Assembly: GCF_022179725.1 (NCBI RefSeq)
Contig: NZ_BPRC01000009.1
Span: forward strand, 62,001-126,000
Length of the DNA: 64,000 bases
Origin: Methylorubrum aminovorans
GTDB lineage: Bacteria > Pseudomonadota > Alphaproteobacteria > Rhizobiales > Beijerinckiaceae
Direction of reading: 5' to 3'
How positions within the stretch are numbered: the first letter of the stretch is position 1; every line of letters begins with the position of its first letter. The position numbers and the translations under genes are program-made. The notes below the pieces were generated by a model. The model saw only the letters and a program-made list of their open reading frames with translations. It was not told the DNA's origin and searched no databases. This document shows positions 39,059-47,702 of this stretch, one piece after another.

Positions 39059-40141
39059 ATGGAGACTCGCGCAAACTACGTGCTGATCGGCGCCTTCACC
39101 ATCGGCGTCGTGCTGGCCGCCTTCGGCTTCGTGTTCTGGCTCCAGGGCGGCTCGCGGGGGCAGGCGACCCAGGCGATCCGCATCGTGTTCTCCGGCTCGG
39201 TCGGCGGACTGGCCAAGGGCTCGACCGTGTCGTTCAACGGCATCAAGGTCGGCGAGGCGCTCGAAGTGCGCCTGCTGCCGCAGGATCCGCGCCGGGTCGT
39301 CGCCGTGGTGCAGGTCGATCCCTCGACCCCCTTGCGCGCCGACACCCGCGCGCGCCTCGATTCCGCGATGCTGACCGGCGTCTCGCAGATCGCGCTCTCG
39401 GGCGGCAGCGCCGACGCACCGGCGCTCACGCCGGGCTCGGGCGACAAGATGCCGACGATCTTCGCCGATTCGAGCGACATCCAGGACATGATGGCGGCGG
39501 CCAAGCAGATCGCCCAGCGCGCCGACGACGTGCTCCAGCGCCTCGACAAGGTGGTGGCCGGCAACGAGGGCGCGATCAACCGCACGCTGGCCAATGTCGA
39601 GGCTTTCTCGAAGACGCTGGCGGATGCCGGTCCTTCGATCGCCGGGCTCGTCAAGGCGGTGGACGGCCAGCGCCTCAACCGCGTGATCGAGAACGCCGAC
39701 ACCTTCTCGACCGCGCTCGCCAATTCGAGCCCCGACATCGAGGCTGGCCTTCACGACGCCCGCGCGCTCGCGGCCAAGCTGAGCGCCTCCGCCGACCGGA
39801 TCGACGGCGTGCTCAAGGGCGCCGAGGGCTTCCTCGGTTCGGCCTCTGGCCAGCAGGGCTCGGGTACCTTTGCCGAGATCCGCGAGGCGGCAATCTCCGT
39901 GCGCGAGGCCGGCAAGGCGTTCCGTGCGCTCTCGGAGAATCTCGACAAGCGCACCGCCAATATCTCGACGAGCTTCAACCGCCTGTCGGGCACGAGCCGC
40001 CGCGAGGTCGAAGCGCTGTCGACCGACGGCCAGCGCACGCTCAACACCCTGAGCCGTGCCGCCCGCAGCCTGGAGCGCGACCCGTCGCAGGTGATCTTCG
40101 GCGGCAAGCCGTCGTTGCCGGAATACAACGGTGGCCGCTGA
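39059..40141 (+). CDS. mlaD: MCE-domain substrate-binding protein, MlaD-like
   Basis: A 360-residue protein with one N-terminal membrane helix (NYVLIGAFTIGVVLAAFGFV) and an MCE domain at about residues 38-115 (GSVGGLAKGSTVSFNGIKVG). A long helical C terminus with repeated KTLADAGPSIAGLVKAVDG-type units likely forms a needle. It binds lipid between the membranes with MlaEF. It starts 71 bases after mlaF. Confidence 0.92.
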   Translation: METRANYVLIGAFTIGVVLAAFGFVFWLQGGSRGQATQAIRIVFSGSVGGLAKGSTVSFNGIKVGEALEVRLLPQDPRRVVAVVQVDPSTPLRADTRARLDSAMLTGVSQIALSGGSADAPALTPGSGDKMPTIFADSSDIQDMMAAAKQIAQRADDVLQRLDKVVAGNEGAINRTLANVEAFSKTLADAGPSIAGLVKAVDGQRLNRVIENADTFSTALANSSPDIEAGLHDARALAAKLSASADRIDGVLKGAEGFLGSASGQQGSGTFAEIREAAISVREAGKAFRALSENLDKRTANISTSFNRLSGTSRREVEALSTDGQRTLNTLSRAARSLERDPSQVIFGGKPSLPEYNGGR

Positions 40142-40260
40142 GCGACGCGGATTCAGGAGGATGTGTCAGCACGCACGGCACAGCTTGGGCGTTGGCGTAT
40201 GCTCTTACGTGCTAGAGGGAAGGTAGCCTCCCCGACAGCGTATGGACGGTGCCCGAGCGT

Positions 40261-40869
40261 ATGACGCGTCTATCTCCCTCGCCTGCCCTTCCGGGTCGCC
40301 TTCTGCGGGCGGGTGCCCTGCTCGCGCCGCTCGCGCTCCTCGGCGGCTGCGGCGGCGGCACACCGCTCACCTTCGATCTCGCTGCCCTGCCGGGGCAGGC
40401 CCGCGCCGGTACTGCTGCGCGCTCCATCGTCGTGTCCGAGCCCGTCGGCCTGCAGCCGATGGAGGCCGACCGTATCATCGTGCGCGAGCCCGGCGGCTCC
40501 CTCTCCTTCCTCGGCGGCGGCCAGTGGGCCGACCGCTTGCCGCGCCTGATCCAGACACGGGTGATCCAGAGCCTGGAGAATACCGGCCGCCTGCGCTCGG
40601 TCTCGCGGCCCGGCGACAAGGTGCCGTCGGACTACCAGCTCGTCAGCGAGATCCGCGAGTTCGACATCAACTCCGGCACCGGCGAGGCGGTGGTCGACCT
40701 CTCGGCCAAGCTGATCGCCGAGGGCAGCGGCCGGGTCGTCAACGCCCGCGTCTTCACTGCGCGCGTCCCGGTGCAGAAGGTCGATCCGCAGAGCGCCGCC
40801 GCCGGTCTCGATGCGGCGCTGAGCCAAGTGCTCGCCGACCTCGTTCGGTGGGTAAATACGAGCCGGTAG
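40261..40869 (+). CDS. ABC-type transport auxiliary lipoprotein, PqiC-like
   Basis: A 202-residue lipoprotein with lipobox LALLGGC. It has the YmbA/PqiC (DUF330) pattern: SIVVSEPVGLQPMEADRIIV, WADRLPRLIQTRVIQSLENT and VNARVFTARVPVQ. These lipoproteins dock MCE tunnels to the outer membrane. ATG at 40261 is used, though an upstream GTG at 40249 is in frame. It ends the mla operon. Confidence 0.85.
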   Translation: MTRLSPSPALPGRLLRAGALLAPLALLGGCGGGTPLTFDLAALPGQARAGTAARSIVVSEPVGLQPMEADRIIVREPGGSLSFLGGGQWADRLPRLIQTRVIQSLENTGRLRSVSRPGDKVPSDYQLVSEIREFDINSGTGEAVVDLSAKLIAEGSGRVVNARVFTARVPVQKVDPQSAAAGLDAALSQVLADLVRWVNTSR

Positions 40870-41019
40870 AGTGCATCGGTGTCCCGGCGCAGGATGGGCT
40901 GCGCCGCGAGGGCAAGAAGGGACTGAACCGACACCGGTCATTGCGAGGCGAAGCTGTGGCAATCCAGGGCTCCGCACGGCCCGTAGGTCGCGCGTTGGAT
41001 CGCTTCGGCCAACGCGCGA

Positions 41020-41838
41020 TCAGGCGTCTAAGGCCGCCAGCGCGGCGTCGCGCAGGGGGAGCGGCACGGCGATCAGCTCGCCGTGGCGCGGCTCCGGGCG
41101 GTTGTAGACCGCCGGCCGCCCTTTCAGGTCGCAGACCGCCCCGCCCGCCTCGCGGACGATGAGGTCGGCGGCGGCCAGATCCCAGTCCCGCGCATCCCGC
41201 GACACGAGGCCGAGATCGATCCGTCCCTCGGCCACCCGTGCGAGCCGCAGGGCCAGCGACGGCACCCGCTCGATCACCGTAACCGATGGCCTGGGTCCGA
41301 GACGGGCCGCGCCGTCGAGCAGACGATCCTGGAACGGCTTCGGGCCGGTGACGCGCGCACCCTCCAGCGTCTCCTGCGGCGCGACGCGGATCGGCGTTCC
41401 GTTGAGGGTCGCGCCCTCGCCCGCAACCGCCTCATAAAATTCGTCCGTCGCCGGCGCGAAGACGCCGCCGATCACCGGCTCGCCCCGCGACAGCAGCGCC
41501 ACCGCGATCGACCAGTCCGGATGTCCCGACAGGAAGGCGCGGGTGCCGTCGATCGGATCGACGATCCAGACGAGGTCGTGGCCGAGCCGCACCGGGTCGT
41601 CGCTGGTCTCCTCCGAGAGCCAGGCGGCCCGCGGCTCGATCTGCGACAGGCGGACCTTGAGGAAGGCGTCGACGGCGACGTCGGCTTCGGTGACCGGCGA
41701 CCCGCCGGCCTTGGACCAGACCCGCGCGCTCGTGTGCTCTCCTTTCCGGAAGGCAGGCAGCGCGAGCGCGGCGGCCTCCCGCATCGCGTCGTGCAGCACG
41801 GGCCGCAGCGCCGCGAAGGAGGATGTCGTCTGGGTCAT
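41020..41838 (-). CDS. Inositol monophosphatase family / 3'(2'),5'-bisphosphate nucleotidase
   Basis: A 272-residue Mg2+-dependent Li-sensitive phosphatase fold. Metal-site motifs are SEETSD (residues 75-80), WIVDPIDGT (91-99) and DWDLAAADLIVREAGG near the C terminus. CysQ-like nucleotidase and inositol/histidinol phosphatase are both possible; length and WIVDPIDGTRAF favour CysQ-like. Nothing in the neighbourhood points to sulfur assimilation. Confidence 0.85.
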   Translation of the reverse strand: MTQTTSSFAALRPVLHDAMREAAALALPAFRKGEHTSARVWSKAGGSPVTEADVAVDAFLKVRLSQIEPRAAWLSEETSDDPVRLGHDLVWIVDPIDGTRAFLSGHPDWSIAVALLSRGEPVIGGVFAPATDEFYEAVAGEGATLNGTPIRVAPQETLEGARVTGPKPFQDRLLDGAARLGPRPSVTVIERVPSLALRLARVAEGRIDLGLVSRDARDWDLAAADLIVREAGGAVCDLKGRPAVYNRPEPRHGELIAVPLPLRDAALAALDA

Positions 41839-42200
41839 GGATCCGGTCGGAGCCGTTCGTGCGAGGCCGGCCTCATGCCGATTGAACGGCGCCGACGCCC
41901 CTTCGTTCTAGGGCATTGATCGGAAAAGTGGCCATCGGTTTTCGGAAACGCAGCGATGCAAGGTCGGTTGCCGCACCCCGGCGACGGTCGATGCCGCGCC
42001 GCGACAGCCCGGCGGTCAACGAGGTTACCGGCATTTCTACCAATCCCGGCAAGGGTCCGTTGAGCATCCGACAGGCTTCAGCTCGATCCACGAACGCTTA
42101 ACGCTCACTCTTAAGGCGCCTTGGGGGAGACGACTGGCACTGTGCTTGTCAGATCAGCGCGTCCGACAGAGACCGCGACACGGGATAGGGCGTCGAACCG
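41839..42200. other. Intergenic region with an alphaproteobacterial palindromic repeat
   Basis: A 362-base divergent gap. Apart from the repeat at 41908-41959 and one short, unsupported frame at 41916-42101, nothing is seen. No promoter could be fixed for the rightward gene. Confidence 0.55.
41908..41959. repeat. Copy of a common alphaproteobacterial hairpin repeat
   Basis: The sequence CTAGGGCATTGATCGGAAAA and the following TTTTCGG...GATGC follow the GGCATGATC-GGAAAAGTG-n-GGTTTTCGGA-GATGC pattern seen in many Rhizobiales gaps. Arms GCAT/ATGC and CGGAAAA/TTTTCGG pair with one mismatch. Confidence 0.5.
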
Positions 42201-42701
42201 ATGATGACTTTCAAGATCGCGAATCTGAACTGTCGGCCCGGCTGCGATGAGGCCAACTCGCAGAGCATCGAGGCTCCTGTGATGCTGCTGCCGGCTCTCG
42301 GCGCGACCTATGGCAGCGGCAAGCCCGCCGGCGTGGCCCTGTCCTTCGCCGACGATGCGGCCGATGCCTGCGGCGAGGATCGCTTCGCCCTGCTCCTCGT
42401 CGACGGCGAGGGCGAGGTGGCGATGCGGCTCGGTCCGTTCCCCGAAGAGGATGTCGTGGCGGTGTGGCGCGACATCTCGAGCAAGGGCGGCCTCGCCCGG
42501 ATGCTCCTGCGCGAGGACGGCGACATCGTCCCGGTCTCGCAGCAACTCGGCCCGGTCGTGCTCGGCAAGGGCCGCCAGCGCCGCCGCCACGCCGCGCTGA
42601 GCGGACGCCGCCCGCGCTTCCTCGTGCGGCGCAAGACCGCCCGCCTCCCGGCCCGGCCCTGCATCCACCGGGGCGAGAGCGAGATTATTTCGCGGAGCTG
42701 A
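42201..42701 (+). CDS. DUF6101-like conserved protein
   Basis: A 166-residue protein. The N-terminal part has QSIEAPVMLLPALGATYGSG; the middle EDRFALLLVDGEGEVAMRLG; and the basic C terminus PRFLVRRKTARLPARPCIHR. That C-terminal RRK-RFLVRRKT pattern fits the rhizobial DUF6101 proteins as I recall them. Cytoplasmic; function unknown. Confidence 0.72.
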   Translation: MMTFKIANLNCRPGCDEANSQSIEAPVMLLPALGATYGSGKPAGVALSFADDAADACGEDRFALLLVDGEGEVAMRLGPFPEEDVVAVWRDISSKGGLARMLLREDGDIVPVSQQLGPVVLGKGRQRRRHAALSGRRPRFLVRRKTARLPARPCIHRGESEIISRS

Positions 42702-42732
42702 GGCGGCTGCCCGCCTCAACCCGTTTGCTGCA

Positions 42733-42921
42733 TCACCCCTTGTCGAGCGGGCCGTCCGGCGCGCGGTCGGCCGGGGCGCCGTCATAGCCCTCGAACCACT
42801 CGGTGCGCTCGGGCGAGTTCAGCGGATAGGGGCAGGCGTCGCGCGGGCGTCCCTGGTTGCGGGCGCGCGCGCCTTCCGCGATCGGATCGGCGGGGGGTCG
42901 GTGCGGATCTGTCTCACTCAT
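42733..42921 (-). CDS. Ribosome modulation factor/CrpP-like small protein
   Basis: A 62-residue protein. EGARARNQGRPRDACPYPL followed by NSPERTEWFEGYDG matches the Rmf/CrpP pattern of G-A-x5-G-x4-CPY-x7-W-x2-G. Rmf dimerises ribosomes in stationary phase; alphaproteobacterial members are not well studied. ATG 42921; converges with the DUF6101-like gene. Confidence 0.75.
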   Translation of the reverse strand: MSETDPHRPPADPIAEGARARNQGRPRDACPYPLNSPERTEWFEGYDGAPADRAPDGPLDKG

Positions 42922-42987
42922 GCGACCGGATATGGCGCGTGGCCCGTCGCCAGCGAGTCCCCGACACCGGCTTTCCTCACCCCCACT

Positions 42988-43785
42988 TCAGCCGACGACC
43001 AACTCGGCTCCGTACTCGATGAAGGTGGCGAGATACTCCTCGTAGTAGGCGTTGTTCCAGACGGCCTCGTCCATACAACCTTCGCGGCTCGCAGCATCCG
43101 ACGTTACGCGGCAGAGAGCATGCACCCGCCGCGCATTTCGCGTCAGCCTCCCGGCATGTTCATGGAAACGGCTGATCTCGATCCGAACGCCGGCGACATC
43201 GAGTTCATCGCAAAGGACGTTGCGCAGCTCGCCAACGGTCGAGCCCATCGTGCATCCCGGCCCGAAGAGGCCGTGTCCGATACGGATGGGGATCTCGTCG
43301 AAGTACCTGACGCTGGCCGCATCGATGCAGGCGGCATCCTCCGTGCGGCGCATCGGGCCCTGCACGGTCGGCGGGAACATCCGACAGGCGGAGAGATAAG
43401 CCTCGATCTGCCTGTAATGGCGGAAGGCCGGCACCGCACAGGGCGTGCCGCGGGATCGAGCCTTGAGGAGGCTTTCGAAGATCCCGATCGTGGCAACATC
43501 GAGCTTTCTCTGGAAGCCTGCCGTGATCGTCATGATCTCCCCTTCGACGCCGAGTGTCGCCAAGCCGTCGAAGATCGGGCGGTCGTCGAGCCGGAGTTCG
43601 AGATCGACCACGTCGTTGACCGGAATGAACCCGGATGCGTTGGGATCATCGGCATCCAGCAGGACATGCAGCCGATGTGATTCGGCGCAGGACCCCTCCT
43701 CGCCCAGCAGCCGGGCGGTCAGGCGGCGCCCCCGTCCGGGTCCGTCGAGGATCGCGACGCCGATCGTCGGATTGGTCGTCATCAC
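42988..43785 (-). CDS. Hypothetical protein, no recognised family
   Basis: A 265-residue cytoplasmic protein, MMTTNPTIGVAILDGPGRG at the start. It has a mixed alpha/beta pattern, about six cysteines and a final helix NAYYEEYLATFIEYGAELVV. The DNA here has a somewhat lower GC feel than its neighbours, and a long opposite-strand frame (42901-43680) runs through it; the leftward frame has better amino-acid use. Possibly a recent acquisition. Confidence 0.6.
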   Translation of the reverse strand: MMTTNPTIGVAILDGPGRGRRLTARLLGEEGSCAESHRLHVLLDADDPNASGFIPVNDVVDLELRLDDRPIFDGLATLGVEGEIMTITAGFQRKLDVATIGIFESLLKARSRGTPCAVPAFRHYRQIEAYLSACRMFPPTVQGPMRRTEDAACIDAASVRYFDEIPIRIGHGLFGPGCTMGSTVGELRNVLCDELDVAGVRIEISRFHEHAGRLTRNARRVHALCRVTSDAASREGCMDEAVWNNAYYEEYLATFIEYGAELVVG

Positions 43786-43848
43786 GCCGGTCCGGGCTTG
43801 GTGATCGAGAAGGGTCGGCAGGCGGATCCCGGCCCGGCCGCGATTCGT

Positions 43849-44799
43849 TCAGTGCCAGCCCTGCCACAGCGCGTCGGCGGCCAGCCCCGCGAACAGGATG
43901 AGCCCCGCGTTGCGGTTCGAGCGGAACAGTGCCAGGGCGCGCGCCCCGTCGCGCTCGGAGAGCTGCACCACTTGGCCGGCGAGATGGGCGGCGAACAGCG
44001 CGAGCCCGAGCCAGCTCAAGGGCCCGGCCCCGGCACCGAGCAGAGCCGGTACGAACAGGGCGACGGTGCCCGCGTAGCAGAGCCCAACCGCGCGGCGCAG
44101 CCGTGCCCCGAACAGCCGGGCCGAGGAGTGGATGCCGACGATCTCGTCGTCCTCGATGTCCTGCACCGCGTAGATCGTGTCGTAGCCGACGATCCAGAGG
44201 ATCGTGCCAGCGTAGAGCCATAGGGCCGGTGCGTCGAGGCGGCCGAACACGGCGACCCACCCCATCAGCGCGCCCCAGCCGAAGGCGAGGCCGAGCACCG
44301 CCTGCGGCATCGGCATCACCCGCTTCATGAACGGGTAGATCGCCACTGGCGCCAGCGAGAGCATGCCGACGAGGATCGCCGTCGCATTGAATTGCAGCAG
44401 CACCGCGAGGCCGACCAGCGCCTGCGCCACGAGGAAGGCGGCGGCCTGCTTCGTCGTCACCTGCCCCGAGGGCAGCGGGCGCGAGCGGGTGCGCTCGACC
44501 TGCGCATCGAGCTTGCGGTCGGCGATATCGTTGTAGGTCGAGCCGGCGCCGCGCATCGCCACGGCGCCGATCAGGAACAGCACGAGGTGGCCCGGATGGG
44601 GACCGGGATTTCCGGCGGCGATGGCAGCGAGCGCCGCCGACCACCAGCACGGCAGCAGCAGCAGCCACCAGCCGATCGGCCGTTCGATCCGGGCGAGCCG
44701 CAGATAGGGCCGCGCCGCCGCCGGCGCGAGCCGGTCGGCCCAATGGCCGGCGACCGCGTCGGCGACGCGGCCGGAGCCGGGCTCGGAGGGAGAGGGCAA
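43849..44799 (-). CDS. ubiA: 4-hydroxybenzoate polyprenyltransferase
   Basis: Prenylates 4-hydroxybenzoate in ubiquinone synthesis. The 316-residue membrane protein has the two Asp-rich motifs: NDIADRKLDAQVERTRSRPL (first) and YAVQDIEDDEIVGIHSSA (second), with about eight helices. It lies next to rsmE on the other strand, a typical alphaproteobacterial layout. Confidence 0.95.
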   Translation of the reverse strand: MPSPSEPGSGRVADAVAGHWADRLAPAAARPYLRLARIERPIGWWLLLLPCWWSAALAAIAAGNPGPHPGHLVLFLIGAVAMRGAGSTYNDIADRKLDAQVERTRSRPLPSGQVTTKQAAAFLVAQALVGLAVLLQFNATAILVGMLSLAPVAIYPFMKRVMPMPQAVLGLAFGWGALMGWVAVFGRLDAPALWLYAGTILWIVGYDTIYAVQDIEDDEIVGIHSSARLFGARLRRAVGLCYAGTVALFVPALLGAGAGPLSWLGLALFAAHLAGQVVQLSERDGARALALFRSNRNAGLILFAGLAADALWQGWH

Positions 44800-44820
44800 G
44801 AGTGAGGCGGCGCTGGCGGG

Positions 44821-45432
44821 TTAGAGCGCACCCTGCGGCATGCGGAACGAGCCGGACAGGCCGGGGCCGCCGAGCAGGCCGCCGCCACCGCCGCCGTTCT
44901 GCGCCTGGGCCTTGGCCTGGGCTTCCATCTTCGAGGCCTGGGCGGCGATACCGCAGACCTTGGTGCGGATCGTCGCGACCTTGTTGTGGTCGGCCTTGAA
45001 GCCTTCCGAGAACGAATCGGGGATCGAGCACCATTCCTTGTTGGCGGTGATCCACTTGATGCCGGTGGTGCCGTTGGCCTGAAGCTGGCCGAACAGGGAG
45101 CAGGCCTCCTGCGGCGTCATCTTCTTCTTGGAGTTCGAAGCCGAGTTGGCCTTGGCCACGAGGTTCTTGCGCTCGATCAGGGTCTTCTGGATCGCGCTGC
45201 AATCGGTCCCCGCCTGCTGCGGCACGGACTGGGCGGGCGCGGCCGGGGCCATCGGCGCGGGGATGCTCATTGGCGCACCGGCCGAGGGCGCGGGCTCGGC
45301 GGGGGTGTCCATCGACGGCAGCGGCATGCCACCCATGCCGCCCATGCCCTGGGCTACGGCCGGCCCGGCCAGCAGCACAAGGCCGAGCAGAGCGGCGGCG
45401 GTCTTTGTCGGTGCAGTTATCCTGGCAGACAT
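44821..45432 (-). CDS. Hypothetical secreted protein, Met/Pro-rich
   Basis: A 203-residue protein with a signal peptide (AAALLGLVLLAGPAVAQG). The mature N terminus is Gly/Met/Pro-rich, followed by a globular part with four cysteines (GTDCSAIQKTLIERKNLVAK, then ACSLFGQL and WCSIPDSFSEGFK), and an Ala/Gly-rich end. Envelope location is likely. It ends 21 bases from ubiA and may be co-transcribed with it. Confidence 0.78.
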   Translation of the reverse strand: MSARITAPTKTAAALLGLVLLAGPAVAQGMGGMGGMPLPSMDTPAEPAPSAGAPMSIPAPMAPAAPAQSVPQQAGTDCSAIQKTLIERKNLVAKANSASNSKKKMTPQEACSLFGQLQANGTTGIKWITANKEWCSIPDSFSEGFKADHNKVATIRTKVCGIAAQASKMEAQAKAQAQNGGGGGGLLGGPGLSGSFRMPQGAL

Positions 45433-45748
45433 TCGGCCCGGTCCTTCTCCCCGCATGCCGCGACGGGTGTGCCCCCGATCCCGCAGCGCCTACCCGGCGC
45501 GGGCCCCCGGCGCTTGACGCGACGGGACCGGCTGGGAGGCTTGAACGTGTTTCGATGCGGCAGTCTTCTGCGCACGGGATTGTGGCGCCAATGGTGCGTT
45601 CCGCCGCTCCGGGGCCACGAGCGTGGGAAACACCGCGAAACCCGCCGCGCGTGGCATTTTCGCACCACCCTCCGCGAGGAGCCGAACGGGGCTCCGATTG
45701 ACAGCCGATGGCGACCACGCGACGAGACCATCCTGCTTGCGAGAGACT
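45433..45748. other. Divergent gap upstream of rsmE
   Basis: A 316-base gap between the leftward secreted-protein gene and rsmE. A TTGACG at 45514 has no -10 partner at proper spacing. Nothing else is supported. Confidence 0.45.
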
Positions 45749-46501
45749 ATGGCCGCCTACGATTTCACCGCCCCGCGCCTGTTCGTCGAAGCGGATCTGG
45801 CGGAAGGGATCGTCCTGCCGCTGGAGCGTGCGCAGGCGAACTATCTGCTCACCGTGCTGCGCCGCGCCGAGGGCGAACCCGTCCTGTTGTTCAACGGGCG
45901 CGACGGCGAGTGGCGCGCCGAGATCGTGCCGCAGGGACGCAAGAGCGCGGATCTGCGGGTCGTGGCGCAGACTCGGCCGCAGCCGGCTTCGGCCGACCTG
46001 CACTACCTGTTCGCGCCCCTGAAAACGGGGCGCCTCGACTACATGGCGCAGAAGGCGGTGGAGATGGGGGCCGGGCGCCTCCAGCCGGTCTTCACCCGCT
46101 TCACCCAAGGCGAGCGGATCAAGCTCGACCGGCTCCAGGCCAACGCGATCGAGGCGGCCGAGCAGTGCGGCATCCTCGCGATTCCCGAAATTGGCGAGCC
46201 GGACCGGCTCCCGGCCTGCCTTGATGCGCTGGAGCCTGAGCGCCTGCTCGTGTTCTGCGACGAGGACGCGCCCGTCACCGATCCGGTGGCGGCCCTGCGA
46301 GGCGCGGCCGACCCGGCCAACCCGCCGCCGCTCGCCGTGCTGGTCGGCCCCGAGGGCGGGTTCCACGCAGAGGAGCGCGCCTTGATCGCAGCCCGCCCCA
46401 ATACGGTCGCCCTCTCGCTCGGTCCGCGCATCCTGCGGGCGGATACGGCCGCCGTGGCGGTGATGGCGCTGGTGCAGGCGGTGCTCGGCGACGCGCGGTG
46501 A
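45749..46501 (+). CDS. rsmE: 16S rRNA (uracil(1498)-N(3))-methyltransferase
   Basis: SPOUT-class methyltransferase for m3U1498 of 16S rRNA. The 250-residue product has the N-terminal PUA-like part (QANYLLTVLRRAEGEPVLLF) and the C-terminal knot: VLVGPEGGFHAEE and LGPRILRADTAAVAVMAL, which form the SAM site. ATG 45749 matches family start; the frame is open to 45623. Confidence 0.94.
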   Translation: MAAYDFTAPRLFVEADLAEGIVLPLERAQANYLLTVLRRAEGEPVLLFNGRDGEWRAEIVPQGRKSADLRVVAQTRPQPASADLHYLFAPLKTGRLDYMAQKAVEMGAGRLQPVFTRFTQGERIKLDRLQANAIEAAEQCGILAIPEIGEPDRLPACLDALEPERLLVFCDEDAPVTDPVAALRGAADPANPPPLAVLVGPEGGFHAEERALIAARPNTVALSLGPRILRADTAAVAVMALVQAVLGDAR

Positions 46502-46530
46502 TCCGGCCCGATTCGAGGATGTCTTAAAGA

Positions 46531-47547
46531 ATGACGCTGCCCCGCATCCTCCTCCTGTCCCTGGGCGGGACGATCACCATGACCCGGAGCCTCGAGGGAG
46601 GGATCGTGCCGACCCTGACGGCCGCCGACCTCGCGGCCTCGGTGCCGGGGCTCGCCGCGGTGGCGCAGATCGAGACGCGCTCGCCTCTGCGCCGGCCGAG
46701 CGCAGGGCTCACCCTCGACGACCTGATCGGCGTGGCGCGCACGCTCGACGCACGCCTTGCGGGTGATTGCGACGGCGCAGTGGTGATCCAGGGCACCGAC
46801 ACGATCGAGGAAACCGCGTTCGTCCTCGACAGCCTGATCGCCGGCAACAAGCCCGTCGTCGTCACCGGAGCGATGCGCGGTCCGGAGAGTGCCGGGGCGG
46901 ACGGGCCGGGCAACCTGCTGGCCGCGACCATCGTCGCGGGGAGCGCGGCGGCGCGGGGGCTGGGCGTGCTCGCTGTCCTCAACGACGAGGTCCACGCCGC
47001 CCGCCTCGTGCAGAAGACCCACACCGCCCTCCCCTCGGCCTTCCGCTCGCCGTTGGCCGGCCCCCTCGGCCTCGTGATCGAGAGCGAGGCCCGGATCTTC
47101 ATGCGTCCGCAACGGGCCCCCGTCGTCTCCGGATCGTTGGGCGACGAACCAGTCCCTGTGGCGCTCCTGAAGATGGGCATCGGCGACGATGGGCGTCTGC
47201 TCGCCGCCCTGCCGGACCTCGGCTTCCGCGGCGTCGTGATCGAGGGGATGGGCGCGGGCCACGTCCCGGAGCCCCTCGCCGAGATCGTCTCCAGCCTGGT
47301 CGAGCAGATTCCCGTCATCCTCGCCTCACGCGCGGAGACGGGCCCTGTGTTCTCGCGCACATACGGTTATCCCGGCGGCGAGATCGATTTGCTCGCCCGC
47401 GGCGTGCTCTCGGCCGGCATCCTGTCGGGGGTGAAGGCGCGGCTGCTGCTCCAGATCCTCCTTCGGGCCGGCGTCGATCGGGCGGTCTACGCCCCGTACT
47501 TCGCGGATCCGGGATCACCGGGTTTGACGCCGCAAACAGAAGCTTGA
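46531..47547 (+). CDS. Asparaginase (type I/II L-asparaginase fold)
   Basis: A 338-residue amidohydrolase. Catalytic threonines are in LSLGGTITM (T14) and IQGTDTIEETAF. VTGAMRGPESAGADGPGNLL and NDEVHAARLVQKTHTALPSA are the other family blocks. It hydrolyses L-asparagine to aspartate and ammonia. No signal peptide, so cytoplasmic. It lies between rsmE and gshA, which are normally adjacent in alphaproteobacteria. Confidence 0.92.
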   Translation: MTLPRILLLSLGGTITMTRSLEGGIVPTLTAADLAASVPGLAAVAQIETRSPLRRPSAGLTLDDLIGVARTLDARLAGDCDGAVVIQGTDTIEETAFVLDSLIAGNKPVVVTGAMRGPESAGADGPGNLLAATIVAGSAAARGLGVLAVLNDEVHAARLVQKTHTALPSAFRSPLAGPLGLVIESEARIFMRPQRAPVVSGSLGDEPVPVALLKMGIGDDGRLLAALPDLGFRGVVIEGMGAGHVPEPLAEIVSSLVEQIPVILASRAETGPVFSRTYGYPGGEIDLLARGVLSAGILSGVKARLLLQILLRAGVDRAVYAPYFADPGSPGLTPQTEA

Positions 47548-47702
47548 GGCATGTCTGCCATGCGGTCGGCGGGCGCGTTGTTCAGTCTTGCGGCGTCCTC
47601 TAAGGACACGACATCCGGTGAGGCCGCTGCCGGCCCCGTCCGGTGGCGGATCCTCGGCGCGCCGCTGATACCCTTCGACCGACGTTACCTTCGAGGCAGC
47701 GC

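Noticed and set aside
41916..42101. 61-residue rightward frame
   Set aside because: It starts within a repeat and shows no ribosome site or protein-like features.
42901..43680. Rightward frame opposite the orphan gene
   Set aside because: The amino-acid use is poorer, and the leftward frame has a more protein-like sequence; homology is needed to settle it.
43646..46366. 906-residue leftward frame
   Set aside because: It is a GC-rich shadow crossing ubiA and rsmE, with arginine/glycine runs and no conserved motif.
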